Source: Virgisporangium ochraceum (lineage in GTDB: Bacteria; Actinomycetota; Actinomycetes; Mycobacteriales; Micromonosporaceae). Taken from it: DNA of 64,000 nucleotides. Position numbers and translations under genes: made by a program. The stretch covers positions 62,001-126,000 of the forward strand of contig NZ_BOPH01000043.1 of NCBI RefSeq assembly GCF_016863655.1. The letters run 5' to 3'. Position 1 is the stretch's first letter. Every line of letters begins with the position of its first letter. The notes beneath the pieces were generated by a model. That model saw only the letters and a list, made by a program, of their open reading frames with translations, had not been told where the DNA came from and searched no databases. Below, piece by piece: positions 1 through 7,693 of the stretch.

Positions 1-680
1 CCGCTGGACCACCGACCGCCCGCCGGACCGGTCAGCTCCAGGACGTACGGCTGGCCGTGCCGCCCGGCCCACTCCCGAACGACGTCGTCGACGAGGCGGC
101 CCTCGTGTTCGGCCGTGACCACCGGCGCCAGGCCGGTCGCCGCGTACAGGTCGAGGCGGTGCATGAACGGGTCGCGGGTGAGGATCACGTCGACCAGGTA
201 GCCGAGCGTCCACGACTCCAGCTGACCGTTGACCAGCTGCCGCTCCGGCAGCTTCCGCCGGCGGACGAACGCCGGAATCCGCCGCCGTCCCCGGACGGCC
301 TTCGGGGCAAGGGCGCGCCACCTGCCGACCAGCTCCTCGACGGTCAACCCCGCGTTGAGCCGCACCTGCAACGCGGTCAGCGCGTCGATCGACACCGGCG
401 CGCCGGCGCGCCTGGCGGCCCGCTGCGCGGCCAGCTGCTGGCGCGCGAGCCGCGGCACGCTGCTGATCATCTCCATCATGCCGACCGAGTGGCCGACCGT
501 CGCCCGCACGTCCCAACCGGTGTTGACCGTCGGCGCGGACCACTGCGCGGCGTCGAGCCGGGCGATGAGCCCGGCGCCCCGTTCGTACTCGGTGGCGGCC
601 AGGCCCATGGCCGCGTCGTGGTCGATGGTCGCGGTCCGCGGCGCGGACCGGCTGCGTTCGGGTGTACCGGTGACGGTCAC
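1..680 (-). CDS. Maleylpyruvate isomerase-like (DinB-fold) protein, C-terminus beyond window
   Basis: The reading frame starts with GTG at 680 and is still open at the window edge, so the C-terminus is missing; about 226 codons are visible. Near the N-terminus it has the pattern of mycothiol-dependent maleylpyruvate isomerase family proteins: 'AAMGLAATEYERGAGLIARL' followed by 'DAAQWSAPTVNTGWDVRATV' and 'GHSVGMMEM', with the His used for metal binding in this fold; a second conserved area is 'DPFMHRLDLYAATG'. The GTG start overlaps the stop of the upstream TetR gene (GTGA, 677-680), so the two are translationally coupled and probably form one TetR-controlled unit. Family membership is fairly sure. 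The substrate is unknown; most actinobacterial members are not true maleylpyruvate isomerases but thiol-dependent enzymes or orphans. Confidence 0.8.
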   Translation of the reverse strand, partial: MTVTGTPERSRSAPRTATIDHDAAMGLAATEYERGAGLIARLDAAQWSAPTVNTGWDVRATVGHSVGMMEMISSVPRLARQQLAAQRAARRAGAPVSIDALTALQVRLNAGLTVEELVGRWRALAPKAVRGRRRIPAFVRRRKLPERQLVNGQLESWTLGYLVDVILTRDPFMHRLDLYAATGLAPVVTAEHEGRLVDDVVREWAGRHGQPYVLELTGPAGGRWSS

Positions 681-1288
681 GGCCGGGTCTCCTCGCTGGT
701 GATGCCGACGTTGTCGGAGAACATGTCGATGGACCGGTCGAGCAGCCGGGACCACCGGTCGCCGCCCGGGTCGTTGGCGAGCTGGGCGTCGACCATGCCG
801 CCGCAGATCGCGACGAAGATGTCGATGTCGCCCGGTCCGGAGACGCCGTGGCGCTCCATCCGGGCGATGAAGCGCTCCATCGTCGCCACGGAGGCCGCGT
901 ACGCCTGCCCGCCCGGCGTGAAGCCGGGCAGCGTCCGCAGGTTCATGAGCTGGTGACGGGCGGGGAACGCGACCGCGAAGTCGAAGAACACCCGCGCGTA
1001 GAACCGCAGCGCCGCCCGGCTGGTCGCGGGCTCGTCGGCCTCCACGGACTTCTCGTACTCGTGGAACTGGGTCCAGGCGTCGCCGAACATCGCGTCGTAG
1101 ATGGCGTTCTTCGACGCGAAGTGGCTGTAGAGCGACGGCGCCCGCATGCCGACCAGCGCGGCCACGTCGCGCAGCGTGAACTGGGCGAGCCCGTGCTCGC
1201 GGGCCAGCCGCCAGGCCGCGTCGATGATCTCGCGACGGGTAGCCGAACGGCGTTCGTTTTTCCTATCGCGCTTCGGTTCACCTAACAC
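677..1288 (-). CDS. TetR/AcrR family transcriptional regulator
   Basis: About 203 residues. The N-terminal helix-turn-helix is clear ('RREIIDAAWRLAREHG', then 'FTLRDVAALVGMRAPSLYSH'), followed by a C-terminal ligand domain of the type with 'FFDFAVAFPARHQLMNL'. It probably represses itself and the coupled maleylpyruvate isomerase-like gene downstream (4-bp overlap). A longer frame extends to 1348, but I place the start at GTG 1288. That codon lies inside a 15-bp inverted repeat (1281-1295) and about 7 bases after a possible -10 (CATACT on the minus strand), which fits a leaderless transcript blocked by the protein itself. No Shine-Dalgarno sequence supports either start. The ligand is unknown; the partner gene suggests a thiol-reactive or aromatic compound, but this is inference. 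Confidence 0.88.
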   Translation of the reverse strand: MLGEPKRDRKNERRSATRREIIDAAWRLAREHGLAQFTLRDVAALVGMRAPSLYSHFASKNAIYDAMFGDAWTQFHEYEKSVEADEPATSRAALRFYARVFFDFAVAFPARHQLMNLRTLPGFTPGGQAYAASVATMERFIARMERHGVSGPGDIDIFVAICGGMVDAQLANDPGGDRWSRLLDRSIDMFSDNVGITSEETRP

Positions 1289-1295
1289 GATTAGG
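1281..1295. promoter_or_regulatory. Putative TetR operator, CCTAA-N5-TTAGG
   Basis: A 15-bp inverted repeat, CCTAACACGATTAGG, has perfect 5-bp arms and lies over the proposed GTG start and transcription start of the TetR gene. The position is what an autorepressor would use. The operator role is inferred from position and symmetry only. Confidence 0.5.
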
Positions 1296-1396
1296 AGTAT
1301 GACCCGAGCGTATCCGCCGGTCAACCCCGGGTGACCCCAGGTCACCACATCGACACGGAGATCACGCGGCGACCCGACCGGCCCTAGGGTGATCCC

Positions 1397-2554
1397 ATGT
1401 CCCCACCGCTGAGCCCGGGGAAGACGCGGGCGGCCCTGCGTACGTCGGCGCGCGTCTCGCTCGACGTGCTGCTCGTCCTGATCATGGCCGGCGTGGCGCT
1501 GTGGCTGCTCGGCAAGGCCTGGTCGATCCTCTGGCCGCTGCTGCTCGCCCTGCTCCTCACCACGCTCACCTGGCCGCCGACCCGGTTCCTGCGCAACCGG
1601 GGCTGGCGGCCCGCGCTGGCCGCGTCCGTCGTCACGGTGGCGTCGCTGCTGATCGCGGCCGGGATCATCGCGCTGATCTCGGTGCCGGTGGCGGGCCAGT
1701 CGGGCAAGCTGGTCGACGGCGTCGTCGACGGCATCCAGTGGTTGCGGGACTGGGCGGCCGGCCCGCCGCTGAACATCGGTGACGACCAGGTCAGCAGCGC
1801 GGTCGACGCCGGGATCGGCCGGCTGCAGGACAGCGTCGGCAGCATCGCCACGGCCACCCTCAGCGGCGTGAACGTCGTGGTCAACGGTCTGATCACGACG
1901 GTCCTCGCGCTGTTCCTGATGTTCTTCTTCCTCAAGGACGGCCCGCAGTTCCTGCCCTGGCTGTCCCGTCAGCTACCGGGCCGGCTGGCCGTCGACATCC
2001 CGACGGTCGCCGACCGGGCCTGGGTGACGCTCGGTTCGTTCGTGCGGTCGCAGGCGGCCGTCGGGCTCATCGACGCGGTCTTCATCGGCGTCGGCCTGTG
2101 GATCCTGGGCGTGCCGCTGGTGATGCCGCTGGCGATCCTGACGTTCGTGTCGGCGTTCGTGCCGATCATCGGCGCGCTGTTCGCCGGGTTCGTCGCGGTG
2201 CTCATCGCGCTGGTGTCGAACGGGTGGAAGGAAGCGCTGATCGTACTGGTCATCATCATCGTGGTGCAGCAACTGGAGGGCAACGTCTTCCAGCCCATGC
2301 TGCAGAGCCGGGGGCTGAGCCTGCACGCGGCGGTGATCCTGCTCGCCGTGACACTCGGCGGAAGCCTGGCCGGCATCGTGGGCAGCCTGCTCGCGGTGCC
2401 CGTGGCGGCGTTCGTCGCGGTGGTGTGGCGCTACATCCGCGAACAGCTCAGCGAGACGCCACCGGACCCCGAGCCGGATCCGGCGCCGGATCCCGGCCCC
2501 CATTCCGGACCGCAGTCCGGACCGCAGTCCGGACCGCAGCCCGAAGCGGCCTAA
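1397..2554 (+). CDS. AI-2E family transporter (permease)
   Basis: 385 residues with about eight hydrophobic segments: two at the N-terminus ('VLLVLIMAGVALWLLG', 'PLLLALLLTTLTW'), a central pair ('ALFLMFFFLKDG') and a C-terminal bundle ending 'GSLLAVPVAAFVAVVWRYI'. This is the arrangement of the AI-2E exporter/TqsA superfamily (UPF0118), which exports autoinducer-2 in E. coli but acts as Na+/H+ antiporter or general permease elsewhere, so the substrate cannot be read off. The start at ATG 1397 fits the family N-terminus. The cytoplasmic tail is unusual: an alternating Pro-Asp/Glu run, then three Ser-Gly-Pro-Gln units encoded by a perfect 12-bp DNA repeat. The 3' end overlaps the convergent next gene by 4 bp. 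Confidence 0.9.
   Translation: MSPPLSPGKTRAALRTSARVSLDVLLVLIMAGVALWLLGKAWSILWPLLLALLLTTLTWPPTRFLRNRGWRPALAASVVTVASLLIAAGIIALISVPVAGQSGKLVDGVVDGIQWLRDWAAGPPLNIGDDQVSSAVDAGIGRLQDSVGSIATATLSGVNVVVNGLITTVLALFLMFFFLKDGPQFLPWLSRQLPGRLAVDIPTVADRAWVTLGSFVRSQAAVGLIDAVFIGVGLWILGVPLVMPLAILTFVSAFVPIIGALFAGFVAVLIALVSNGWKEALIVLVIIIVVQQLEGNVFQPMLQSRGLSLHAAVILLAVTLGGSLAGIVGSLLAVPVAAFVAVVWRYIREQLSETPPDPEPDPAPDPGPHSGPQSGPQSGPQPEAA
2504..2539. repeat. 12-bp tandem repeat, three perfect units
   Basis: TCCGGACCGCAG is repeated three times head to tail inside the 3' end of the AI-2E transporter gene and encodes Ser-Gly-Pro-Gln units of its disordered tail. Perfect nucleotide identity suggests recent slippage expansion. 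Confidence 0.85.
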
Positions 2555-2910
2555 GGAAGCCAGCGCAACGCGGCCTCGGCCGTGTCGTCGGGCGTGCTGT
2601 TGAACGCGATGGCCGCACCGGGAGCGTGCCGGCGCACGAGGTTGACCAGCGTCTCGAAGAGGCCCAGCAACGGCTCGTGCTTACGGATGCCGCCGCCGAC
2701 CACGACGCAGGCGTAGTCGGCCCCGGTGAGCGCCTCGGCGACCGCCGCCTCGGGGTTGTCGTCGGGCGCCACGAGGCACAGGTCGGCGTCGATGCCGAGC
2801 TCGTCGAAGCGCGCCTGTCCACGCGCGATCGCGGCGACCACCGGCTCCGGGTCCCATCCCGGAATCCGCACCGGATCGAGCCCGATCACCAGTACCCGTC
2901 CCCGTCGCAT
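2551..2910 (-). CDS. Small conserved-looking hypothetical protein
   Basis: 119 residues from ATG 2910, preceded by a good ribosome binding site (GGAGG, 4 bases upstream). It is not a family I can name. The sequence has a regular alternating beta/alpha look, starting with a short strand ('RGRVLVIGLDPVRIPGWD'), then 'DLCLVAPDDNPEAAVAEAL', 'DYACVVVGGGIRKHEPLLGL' and a final 'IAFNSTPDDTAEAALRWLP'. This suggests a flavodoxin- or receiver-like fold, which is inference. No signal peptide or membrane segment is visible. It is convergent with the AI-2E transporter (4-bp overlap) and divergent from the methyltransferase. Strong codon bias and the ribosome binding site support a real gene. Confidence 0.65.
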   Translation of the reverse strand: MRRGRVLVIGLDPVRIPGWDPEPVVAAIARGQARFDELGIDADLCLVAPDDNPEAAVAEALTGADYACVVVGGGIRKHEPLLGLFETLVNLVRRHAPGAAIAFNSTPDDTAEAALRWLP

Positions 2911-2982
2911 TACCCCTCCAAGGAATCGACCGACCATGGCATGCTGTCACGTCCGGTGCGAACGACGACGACGGGAACCGAC

Positions 2983-3813
2983 ATGCCAGACGGATGGCAG
3001 TGGGACAGCACGCTGTTCCAGGGCAGCGCCGCCTACTACGAACGCGGCCGGCTCCCCTACGCACCGGGGTTCGTGGAGACGCTCACCGCGGCGCTCGGTC
3101 TCGACGGGACCGGCCGGCTCCTCGACGTGGGCTGCGGGCCGGGGATCGTCACGCTCGCCCTGGCGCCGTTGTTCGCCGAGGCCGTCGGCCTCGATCCCGA
3201 CCGCGACATGCTGGCCGAGGCCGAGCGGCAGGCCGGGCTGCGCGGCCTCGGCAACACGCGGTGGGTCGCCGCGCTCGCGGAGGACCTGCCGGCCGGGCTC
3301 GGCGAGTTCCGGGTCGTGGTGTTCGCCAACTCGTTCCAGTGGACCGACCGTGACCGCGTCGCCGCCACCGTCCGGGACATGCTGACGCCCGACGGCGCGT
3401 TCGTGCACCTGAGCGACCTCAAGGACCGGCCCGCCGACCCCGAGCTGCCCCTGCCCGCGGTGCCGCACGGGGAGATCGCGGACCTGGTGCGGCGCTACCT
3501 CGGCCCGGTCCGGCGGGCGGGACAGGGCATGCTCGTCGACGGCACGCCCGGCCGGGAGGACCTGGTGCTCGCGCGGGCCGGTTTCCCGACGCTGGACCGC
3601 CACGTCGTGCCGGCCGGACACGCGGTCGAACGGTCCGCCGACGACGTCGTGGCGTGGGTGTTCTCGATGTCGAGCTCCGCGCCGCACCTGTTCGCCGACC
3701 GGCTCGACACGTTCGAACGCGACCTCCGGGGCGTGCTGCGGACCGCATCGCCCGCCGGCCGGTTCGCCGAGGTCGTTCCGCCGACCGAGATGCGGATCTG
3801 GCGCAAGTCCTGA
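2983..3813 (+). CDS. Class I SAM-dependent methyltransferase
   Basis: 276 residues. Motif I of the SAM-binding fold is explicit ('RLLDVGCGPGIVTLALAPLF'), followed by the acidic end of strand 2 ('AVGLDPDRDMLAEAERQA') and motif post-II ('FRVVVFANSFQWTDRDRVAA'). It belongs to the Methyltransf_11/25 type used on small molecules. The C-terminal third, which carries substrate specificity, is not recognisable. I chose ATG 2983, just before 'PDGWQWDSTLFQGSAAYYER', which matches the usual family start; a longer in-frame start at 2941 is possible. It stands alone, ending nose to nose with the amine oxidase gene over a shared hairpin. Substrate unknown. Confidence 0.88.
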   Translation: MPDGWQWDSTLFQGSAAYYERGRLPYAPGFVETLTAALGLDGTGRLLDVGCGPGIVTLALAPLFAEAVGLDPDRDMLAEAERQAGLRGLGNTRWVAALAEDLPAGLGEFRVVVFANSFQWTDRDRVAATVRDMLTPDGAFVHLSDLKDRPADPELPLPAVPHGEIADLVRRYLGPVRRAGQGMLVDGTPGREDLVLARAGFPTLDRHVVPAGHAVERSADDVVAWVFSMSSSAPHLFADRLDTFERDLRGVLRTASPAGRFAEVVPPTEMRIWRKS

Positions 3814-3827
3814 GCCGCCCGCTCAGG
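3809..3827. terminator. Bidirectional hairpin between convergent genes
   Basis: Perfect 7-bp stem CCTGAGC / GCTCAGG with a 5-base loop. It overlaps the stop codon of the methyltransferase (3811-3813) on one strand and that of the amine oxidase (3823-3825) on the other. There is no T tract, as is usual in high-GC actinomycetes. Confidence 0.5.
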
Positions 3828-5715
3828 TGTGACAGTGGCCGCCACCCGGCGTGGCCGGGACGTCGAGGGTCGGGTTGCGGTCGAAGAAGCCTGACGGCTG
3901 GAGGCGGAAGCCGCACGTCTGCACCGGCATCACCGGCCAGTCCTCCGGACGCGGGAAGTGCGTCGAGCCGAACGTGTGCCACAGCACGACGTCGGCGCCG
4001 TCGATGGAGCGGCCGTTCGCCGTGTACGCGGGCAGCCCGTCGCCGCCCGGATGCTGGTTCACCAGCTCGCCCGCCGGATAGCGCTCGTCGGGCGAGTACG
4101 GGGTGACCCACAGGTGCCTCGTAGCGAATGTGGCCCGCCGGGCGATCGGCGCGCCGTCGTCGGCCAGGAGCACCGGCTGCGCCTCGGGCTCCAGGGTGTA
4201 GGCCACCGGCTTTCCGAGCCGGTTCAGCGAGTCGGGGTTGGCGACGCGCCATACGCGTCCCACCGCGGGGTCCGCCAGCCGCGGCTCGGACTCGCGCGTC
4301 AGGCGGGTCGCGGTGCGGGTGAACGCGTTGCCGTACGGGTTGTCGGCGCCGGTGGGGACCCGCGTCACGTCGACCTCGTCGACGACGTTGCGCGGCCCGT
4401 CGACGGTCATGTCGAGGCGGGCGCAGAACAGGTGCTGGTGGAACGGCGCGCCGAGGCCGGGCGCGACCTCGGTGGCCCACGGGCTGTCGGCGCGGTACGC
4501 GGAGGTGAACAGGACCCCGGTCGCCTTGACCTCGAGCTCGATCGTCCCGTCGAGGTAGAGGTACCAGTAGAAGCCGTAGTCGTAGTTCCCGACGGTCACG
4601 AAGAACGAGACCACCAGACGGCGCTGCCGCCGCGTCTCCCGCGACCCGGTGAACAGGTCGGAGTGCTTCCACAGCACCCCGTGGTCCTCCTCGTGCAGGC
4701 ACACGGCGTTCTCGACGGTGCGCGGGGCGCCGTCGGCGTCGGGCAGCACCGCGGGGAGGTAGTGGATGTCGCCGAGGCAGTCGCACCCGAGCGTCAACGT
4801 GTTCACCTGCTGCCCGAGCAGGTACTCGCCGGCGTCGAAGTAGTTCTGCCAGAACCGCACGCGGGCGGGGTCGGCGTACGGGACCACCATCTCCGCCACC
4901 GAGGCCCGGTAGATCACGGGACGGTCGTGGATCGACACCTGGTGCAGCACCAGCCCCTCCCGCGGGTCGAACCCGACCCGGAACCGCCACCCCTCCCAGC
5001 TGACCACGTCGTCGTCGACCGTGAAGCTACGGCCCTCCGGCTGGGTGATCTCGATGGGACGCAGCGTCGTGCGGGCCGGCCCGACGAACCCGGGATCGTC
5101 GAAGTTGCCCGGCTCGCCGGGGACCGGCAGGACCTCGTGGTCGATGAGGTCGGTCACCTCGCCCCGGATGAGGTCGACGTACGCCACCACGCCGTCGACC
5201 GGGTGGGCCCAGCAGTGGTCGGCGTCGTTCTCCGCGACGAACGACAGCACCCGCAGCAGGCGCCGGCCCGGTTCCCCCTCGATGCCGAAGTCGCCGGCCG
5301 ACAGCGGGCAGGCGCGCACGAGGTCGACATCGGTGACGCCGCGCCGGGCCATCGCCGCGACCCACCGCCCGTCGGCCTTCACGATCCGGTCGACCGCCTC
5401 GAACTCCTCCGGGAGGATCGGCGCCTGCCCTTCGGCGCCGGTGTCGACGGTCCGCACGCTGTCGACGGCGGCCCGGGTGAGCGACGCGACCACGATGGTG
5501 GTCGCGCCGGTGGTGACGTCGAGCAGGATCGCGCGGACCCGCCGGTCGACCGGGTCGCCGGCGTCGAACGCCAGCACGTCCGCCTTCGGCGGCTCCTCGA
5601 GGCAGAGGTTCGCGAACCGGACCGTGTCGGTGACGTGGCCGGCCCTGGCGAGCAGGTCGCGGGCGGCGGTGAACTCGTCGGCGGACAGCCTGGCGAGGGG
5701 GTGTGACGGCGCCAT
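3823..5715 (-). CDS. Copper amine oxidase (primary-amine oxidase)
   Basis: 630 residues, the usual length for the family. It oxidises primary amines to aldehydes with release of ammonia and hydrogen peroxide, using copper and the self-generated cofactor topaquinone. The precursor tyrosine sits in the diagnostic motif 'TVGNYDYGFYWY'. The catalytic-base Asp lies in 'YFDAGEYLLG', two copper His in 'HQHLFCARLD', and the third probably in 'LWHTFGSTHFPRPEDWPVMP' near the C-terminus. No signal peptide is visible, so a cytoplasmic enzyme, as in Arthrobacter phenylethylamine/histamine oxidases, is likely. It is followed on the same strand by no related gene; the upstream hydrolase gene (5748-6614) reads in the same direction with a 32-bp gap and may be co-transcribed. 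The exact amine substrate is not deducible. Confidence 0.95.
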   Translation of the reverse strand: MAPSHPLARLSADEFTAARDLLARAGHVTDTVRFANLCLEEPPKADVLAFDAGDPVDRRVRAILLDVTTGATTIVVASLTRAAVDSVRTVDTGAEGQAPILPEEFEAVDRIVKADGRWVAAMARRGVTDVDLVRACPLSAGDFGIEGEPGRRLLRVLSFVAENDADHCWAHPVDGVVAYVDLIRGEVTDLIDHEVLPVPGEPGNFDDPGFVGPARTTLRPIEITQPEGRSFTVDDDVVSWEGWRFRVGFDPREGLVLHQVSIHDRPVIYRASVAEMVVPYADPARVRFWQNYFDAGEYLLGQQVNTLTLGCDCLGDIHYLPAVLPDADGAPRTVENAVCLHEEDHGVLWKHSDLFTGSRETRRQRRLVVSFFVTVGNYDYGFYWYLYLDGTIELEVKATGVLFTSAYRADSPWATEVAPGLGAPFHQHLFCARLDMTVDGPRNVVDEVDVTRVPTGADNPYGNAFTRTATRLTRESEPRLADPAVGRVWRVANPDSLNRLGKPVAYTLEPEAQPVLLADDGAPIARRATFATRHLWVTPYSPDERYPAGELVNQHPGGDGLPAYTANGRSIDGADVVLWHTFGSTHFPRPEDWPVMPVQTCGFRLQPSGFFDRNPTLDVPATPGGGHCHT

Positions 5716-5747
5716 GCCCCATCACACCACGAAACCGCTCGATGGAT

Positions 5748-6614
5748 TCAGGTCAGGCGCTTGTGCAGGAAGGCGGCGGCCGCGTCGACGGCCTGCGTGA
5801 CCCACGGCTCGCGGTCGTAGAGGTCGATGTGCTCGCCCGCGTCGAGCCACACGATCTCCTTCTCTCCCGCCGCCTCCGCGTGCATCGCCGCGGCGAGTTC
5901 GGGAGAGCAGTAGGCGTCGACCTTCCCGTGCACGATCAACAGCGGCGTGTCGGCCAGCAGAGGAGCGGCACCCAACGCGTCGAACGTCATCAGGGAGTGC
6001 AGCGACCCGCGCGTCACCCGGTTCTCCCACACCGGCGACGCCGACCGCGCGGTGCCGTAGTACGCGTACGGCTCGTCGCCGCCCATCGCGGCCTCGCCGC
6101 CGTCGGGCGCGACCGCCGGCAGGTACTCGTCGTACCGGTCCAGGAAAGAGCGGAGAGCGGACCGGTACGCGCCGGCACCCATCTGCCGCGCGAACCACGC
6201 CGGGCTGTTGTACGCGCCGGCGATCCCGGCGACGGCGCGCAGCCGCGGATCCTGCGCGGCGGCCCGCACCGCGTAGCCGCCACCGAGGCAGATCCCCACG
6301 ACGCCGAGCCGGTCGGCGTCCACCTCCGGACGCGCCGCCAGCGCGTCGACCGCCGCCCGCAGGTCGGCCAGCTTGCCGCCGCTGTCCTCGTGACCGCGGC
6401 GGCCACCGCTCCCGCCGAAGCCCCGGTGGTCGAACGCCAGCGTCGCGAAGCCCGCCTCCGTGAGCCTCTCGGCGTACAGGCCGACGACCTGGTCCTTCAC
6501 GCCCGTGAACGGGCCGGTCAGCACCAGCCCGGGCAGCGGCGTACCGGATGCGGGCAGCCGGAGCACGCCGGCGAGGTCGAGGTCTCCGCTACGGAAGTCG
6601 ATGTGGTGTGGCAC
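5748..6614 (-). CDS. Alpha/beta hydrolase, dienelactone hydrolase-like
   Basis: 288 residues from GTG 6614 ('VPHHIDFRSGDLDLAGVLRL'). The fold is the alpha/beta hydrolase: oxyanion region 'LVLTGPFTGVKDQ', then 'FDHRGFGGSGG', nucleophile elbow 'GVVGICLGGGYA', acid in 'LLIVHGKVDAYCSPE' and histidine in 'DAGEHIDLYD'. The nucleophile is Cys rather than Ser (GxCxGG), as in dienelactone hydrolases, although the overall length and 'FDHRGFGGSGG' box resemble the larger UCP-type/DltD-like hydrolases. A longer frame reaches 6659, but the chosen GTG begins the conserved region. It is divergent from the HxlR regulator at 6689, a likely controller. Confidence 0.88.
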   Translation of the reverse strand: MPHHIDFRSGDLDLAGVLRLPASGTPLPGLVLTGPFTGVKDQVVGLYAERLTEAGFATLAFDHRGFGGSGGRRGHEDSGGKLADLRAAVDALAARPEVDADRLGVVGICLGGGYAVRAAAQDPRLRAVAGIAGAYNSPAWFARQMGAGAYRSALRSFLDRYDEYLPAVAPDGGEAAMGGDEPYAYYGTARSASPVWENRVTRGSLHSLMTFDALGAAPLLADTPLLIVHGKVDAYCSPELAAAMHAEAAGEKEIVWLDAGEHIDLYDREPWVTQAVDAAAAFLHKRLT

Positions 6615-6688
6615 AACGGGAAGGTTAGGCTCGCGGCGGTGCCCGGCACCAGAAGGCACCTCGCGGTGCCCGTGAACGGGAGGCTGTC

Positions 6689-7015
6689 ATGGACCTGGTG
6701 GTACCCGACGTCCTGGAGGAGAGCTGCGCCACCCGGCAGGCGTTGGAGCGGCTGGCCGCGAAGTGGCGCGTCCTCCTGGTCTACTCGCTGCTCGACGGCC
6801 CGCACCGGCACGCGGACCTCCGCCGACGACTGCCCGGCATCACCCAGAAGGTGCTCACCGAGACCCTGCGCGGCATGGAGGCCGACGGGCTCGTCGAGCG
6901 GCGGGTGCTCCGCGAGAGCGCGCCGCAGCACGTCGAGTACGGGCTGACCGACCTCGGGCACACGCTGCGCGAACCGCTGGCGGCGATCTGCGCGTGGGCG
7001 GTGAAGAACGGCTGA
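6689..7015 (+). CDS. HxlR family winged helix regulator
   Basis: 108 residues, the full length for this family. Characteristic pieces are 'ALERLAAKWRVLLVYSLLDG' and 'HADLRRRLPGITQKVLTETL', then 'RGMEADGLVERRVL' and 'VEYGLTDLGHTL'. A Cys (residue 13, 'EESCATRQ') lies just before the winged helix at the position where redox- or electrophile-sensing members carry their reactive cysteine. It is transcribed away from the dienelactone hydrolase-like gene with a 74-bp gap, so that hydrolase is the likely target. It ends 4 bp from the convergent RraA-like gene. Confidence 0.9.
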   Translation: MDLVVPDVLEESCATRQALERLAAKWRVLLVYSLLDGPHRHADLRRRLPGITQKVLTETLRGMEADGLVERRVLRESAPQHVEYGLTDLGHTLREPLAAICAWAVKNG

Positions 7016-7019
7016 GGTC

Positions 7020-7682
7020 TCAGACGGCGAACGTGAGACGGGACGGCTCGCCGCGGCGCAGCCGGTCGACATGTTCGGCCACGCCGACCAGCTCGCCCAG
7101 CGTCGCGCCCGCGTCGAGGCGCTCGACCACGCGGGCCTCGGTCGCCATCACGGCGGCGGCCGCGGTCAGATGGGTGACGGCGTCGGCCGGGTCCAGCACC
7201 ACGATGCCGTCCTGGTCGGCGATCACGATGTCGCCCGGGTTCACCGGTACGCCGCCGCACTCGACCGTCACACCGACGGTCGCCGGGCGCAGGGTCGTAC
7301 CGGCCCGCGGGGTGACGTGCCGGCTGTAGACCGGCAGCGGGCACGTGCTGACGTAGCGCAGGTCGCGGTAGCCGCCGTCGACGATGATCCCCGCCAGTCC
7401 CTTCGCCAGCGCGGCCCGGGCGAAGATCTCACCGGCGAGCGCCGGCTCCCGGCCGCCGCCGTCGACCACCAGCACGTCGCCGGCACCGGCCACCTCGATG
7501 GCCTGGATGACGCCGAGGAAGTCGTCGCGGCACCGCACGGTCACCGCCGGCCCGCACAGCACCGGAACGGCCGAGCGGCACCGTAGCGCGGGCGACATCA
7601 CGTACGCGTCGCGGGCCGCGTCGCAGATCGCGGTGGTGTCGACGTCGGCGGCCAGGCGCCGGATGGTGTCCAGATCGGTCAT
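7020..7682 (-). CDS. RraA family protein (HMG/CHA aldolase-like)
   Basis: 220 residues from ATG 7682. The fold signature is 'VLVVDGGGREPALAGEIFAR' followed by 'GLAGIIVDGGYRDLRYV' and 'VNPGDIVIADQDGIVVLDP'. The Arg-Asp pair in 'GGYRD' is the catalytic/metal-binding motif of 4-hydroxy-4-methyl-2-oxoglutarate / 4-carboxy-4-hydroxy-2-oxoadipate aldolases, which also decarboxylate oxaloacetate. RraA itself, an RNase E inhibitor, has the same fold, so the name does not fix the role. In an actinomycete without aromatic-ring degradation genes next to it, an aldolase or decarboxylase side activity is more likely than RNase control, but this is inference. It lies 11 bp downstream of the ABC exporter operon and is probably co-transcribed. 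Confidence 0.85.
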   Translation of the reverse strand: MTDLDTIRRLAADVDTTAICDAARDAYVMSPALRCRSAVPVLCGPAVTVRCRDDFLGVIQAIEVAGAGDVLVVDGGGREPALAGEIFARAALAKGLAGIIVDGGYRDLRYVSTCPLPVYSRHVTPRAGTTLRPATVGVTVECGGVPVNPGDIVIADQDGIVVLDPADAVTHLTAAAAVMATEARVVERLDAGATLGELVGVAEHVDRLRRGEPSRLTFAV

Positions 7683-7693
7683 GGCACAAGACG

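Noticed and set aside
2098..2982. Long in-frame N-terminal extension of the methyltransferase
   Set aside because: The extension runs through the end of the AI-2E gene and the small hypothetical gene, with composition unlike protein; family start is at 2983.
3958..5706. 582-codon open frame on the plus strand opposite the amine oxidase
   Set aside because: Arg/Gly/Val-rich without any motif, while the minus strand encodes a complete copper amine oxidase with topaquinone motif. It is a G/C-bias shadow, as are the long opposite-strand frames over the UvrA-like, ABC transporter and acyl-CoA synthetase genes.
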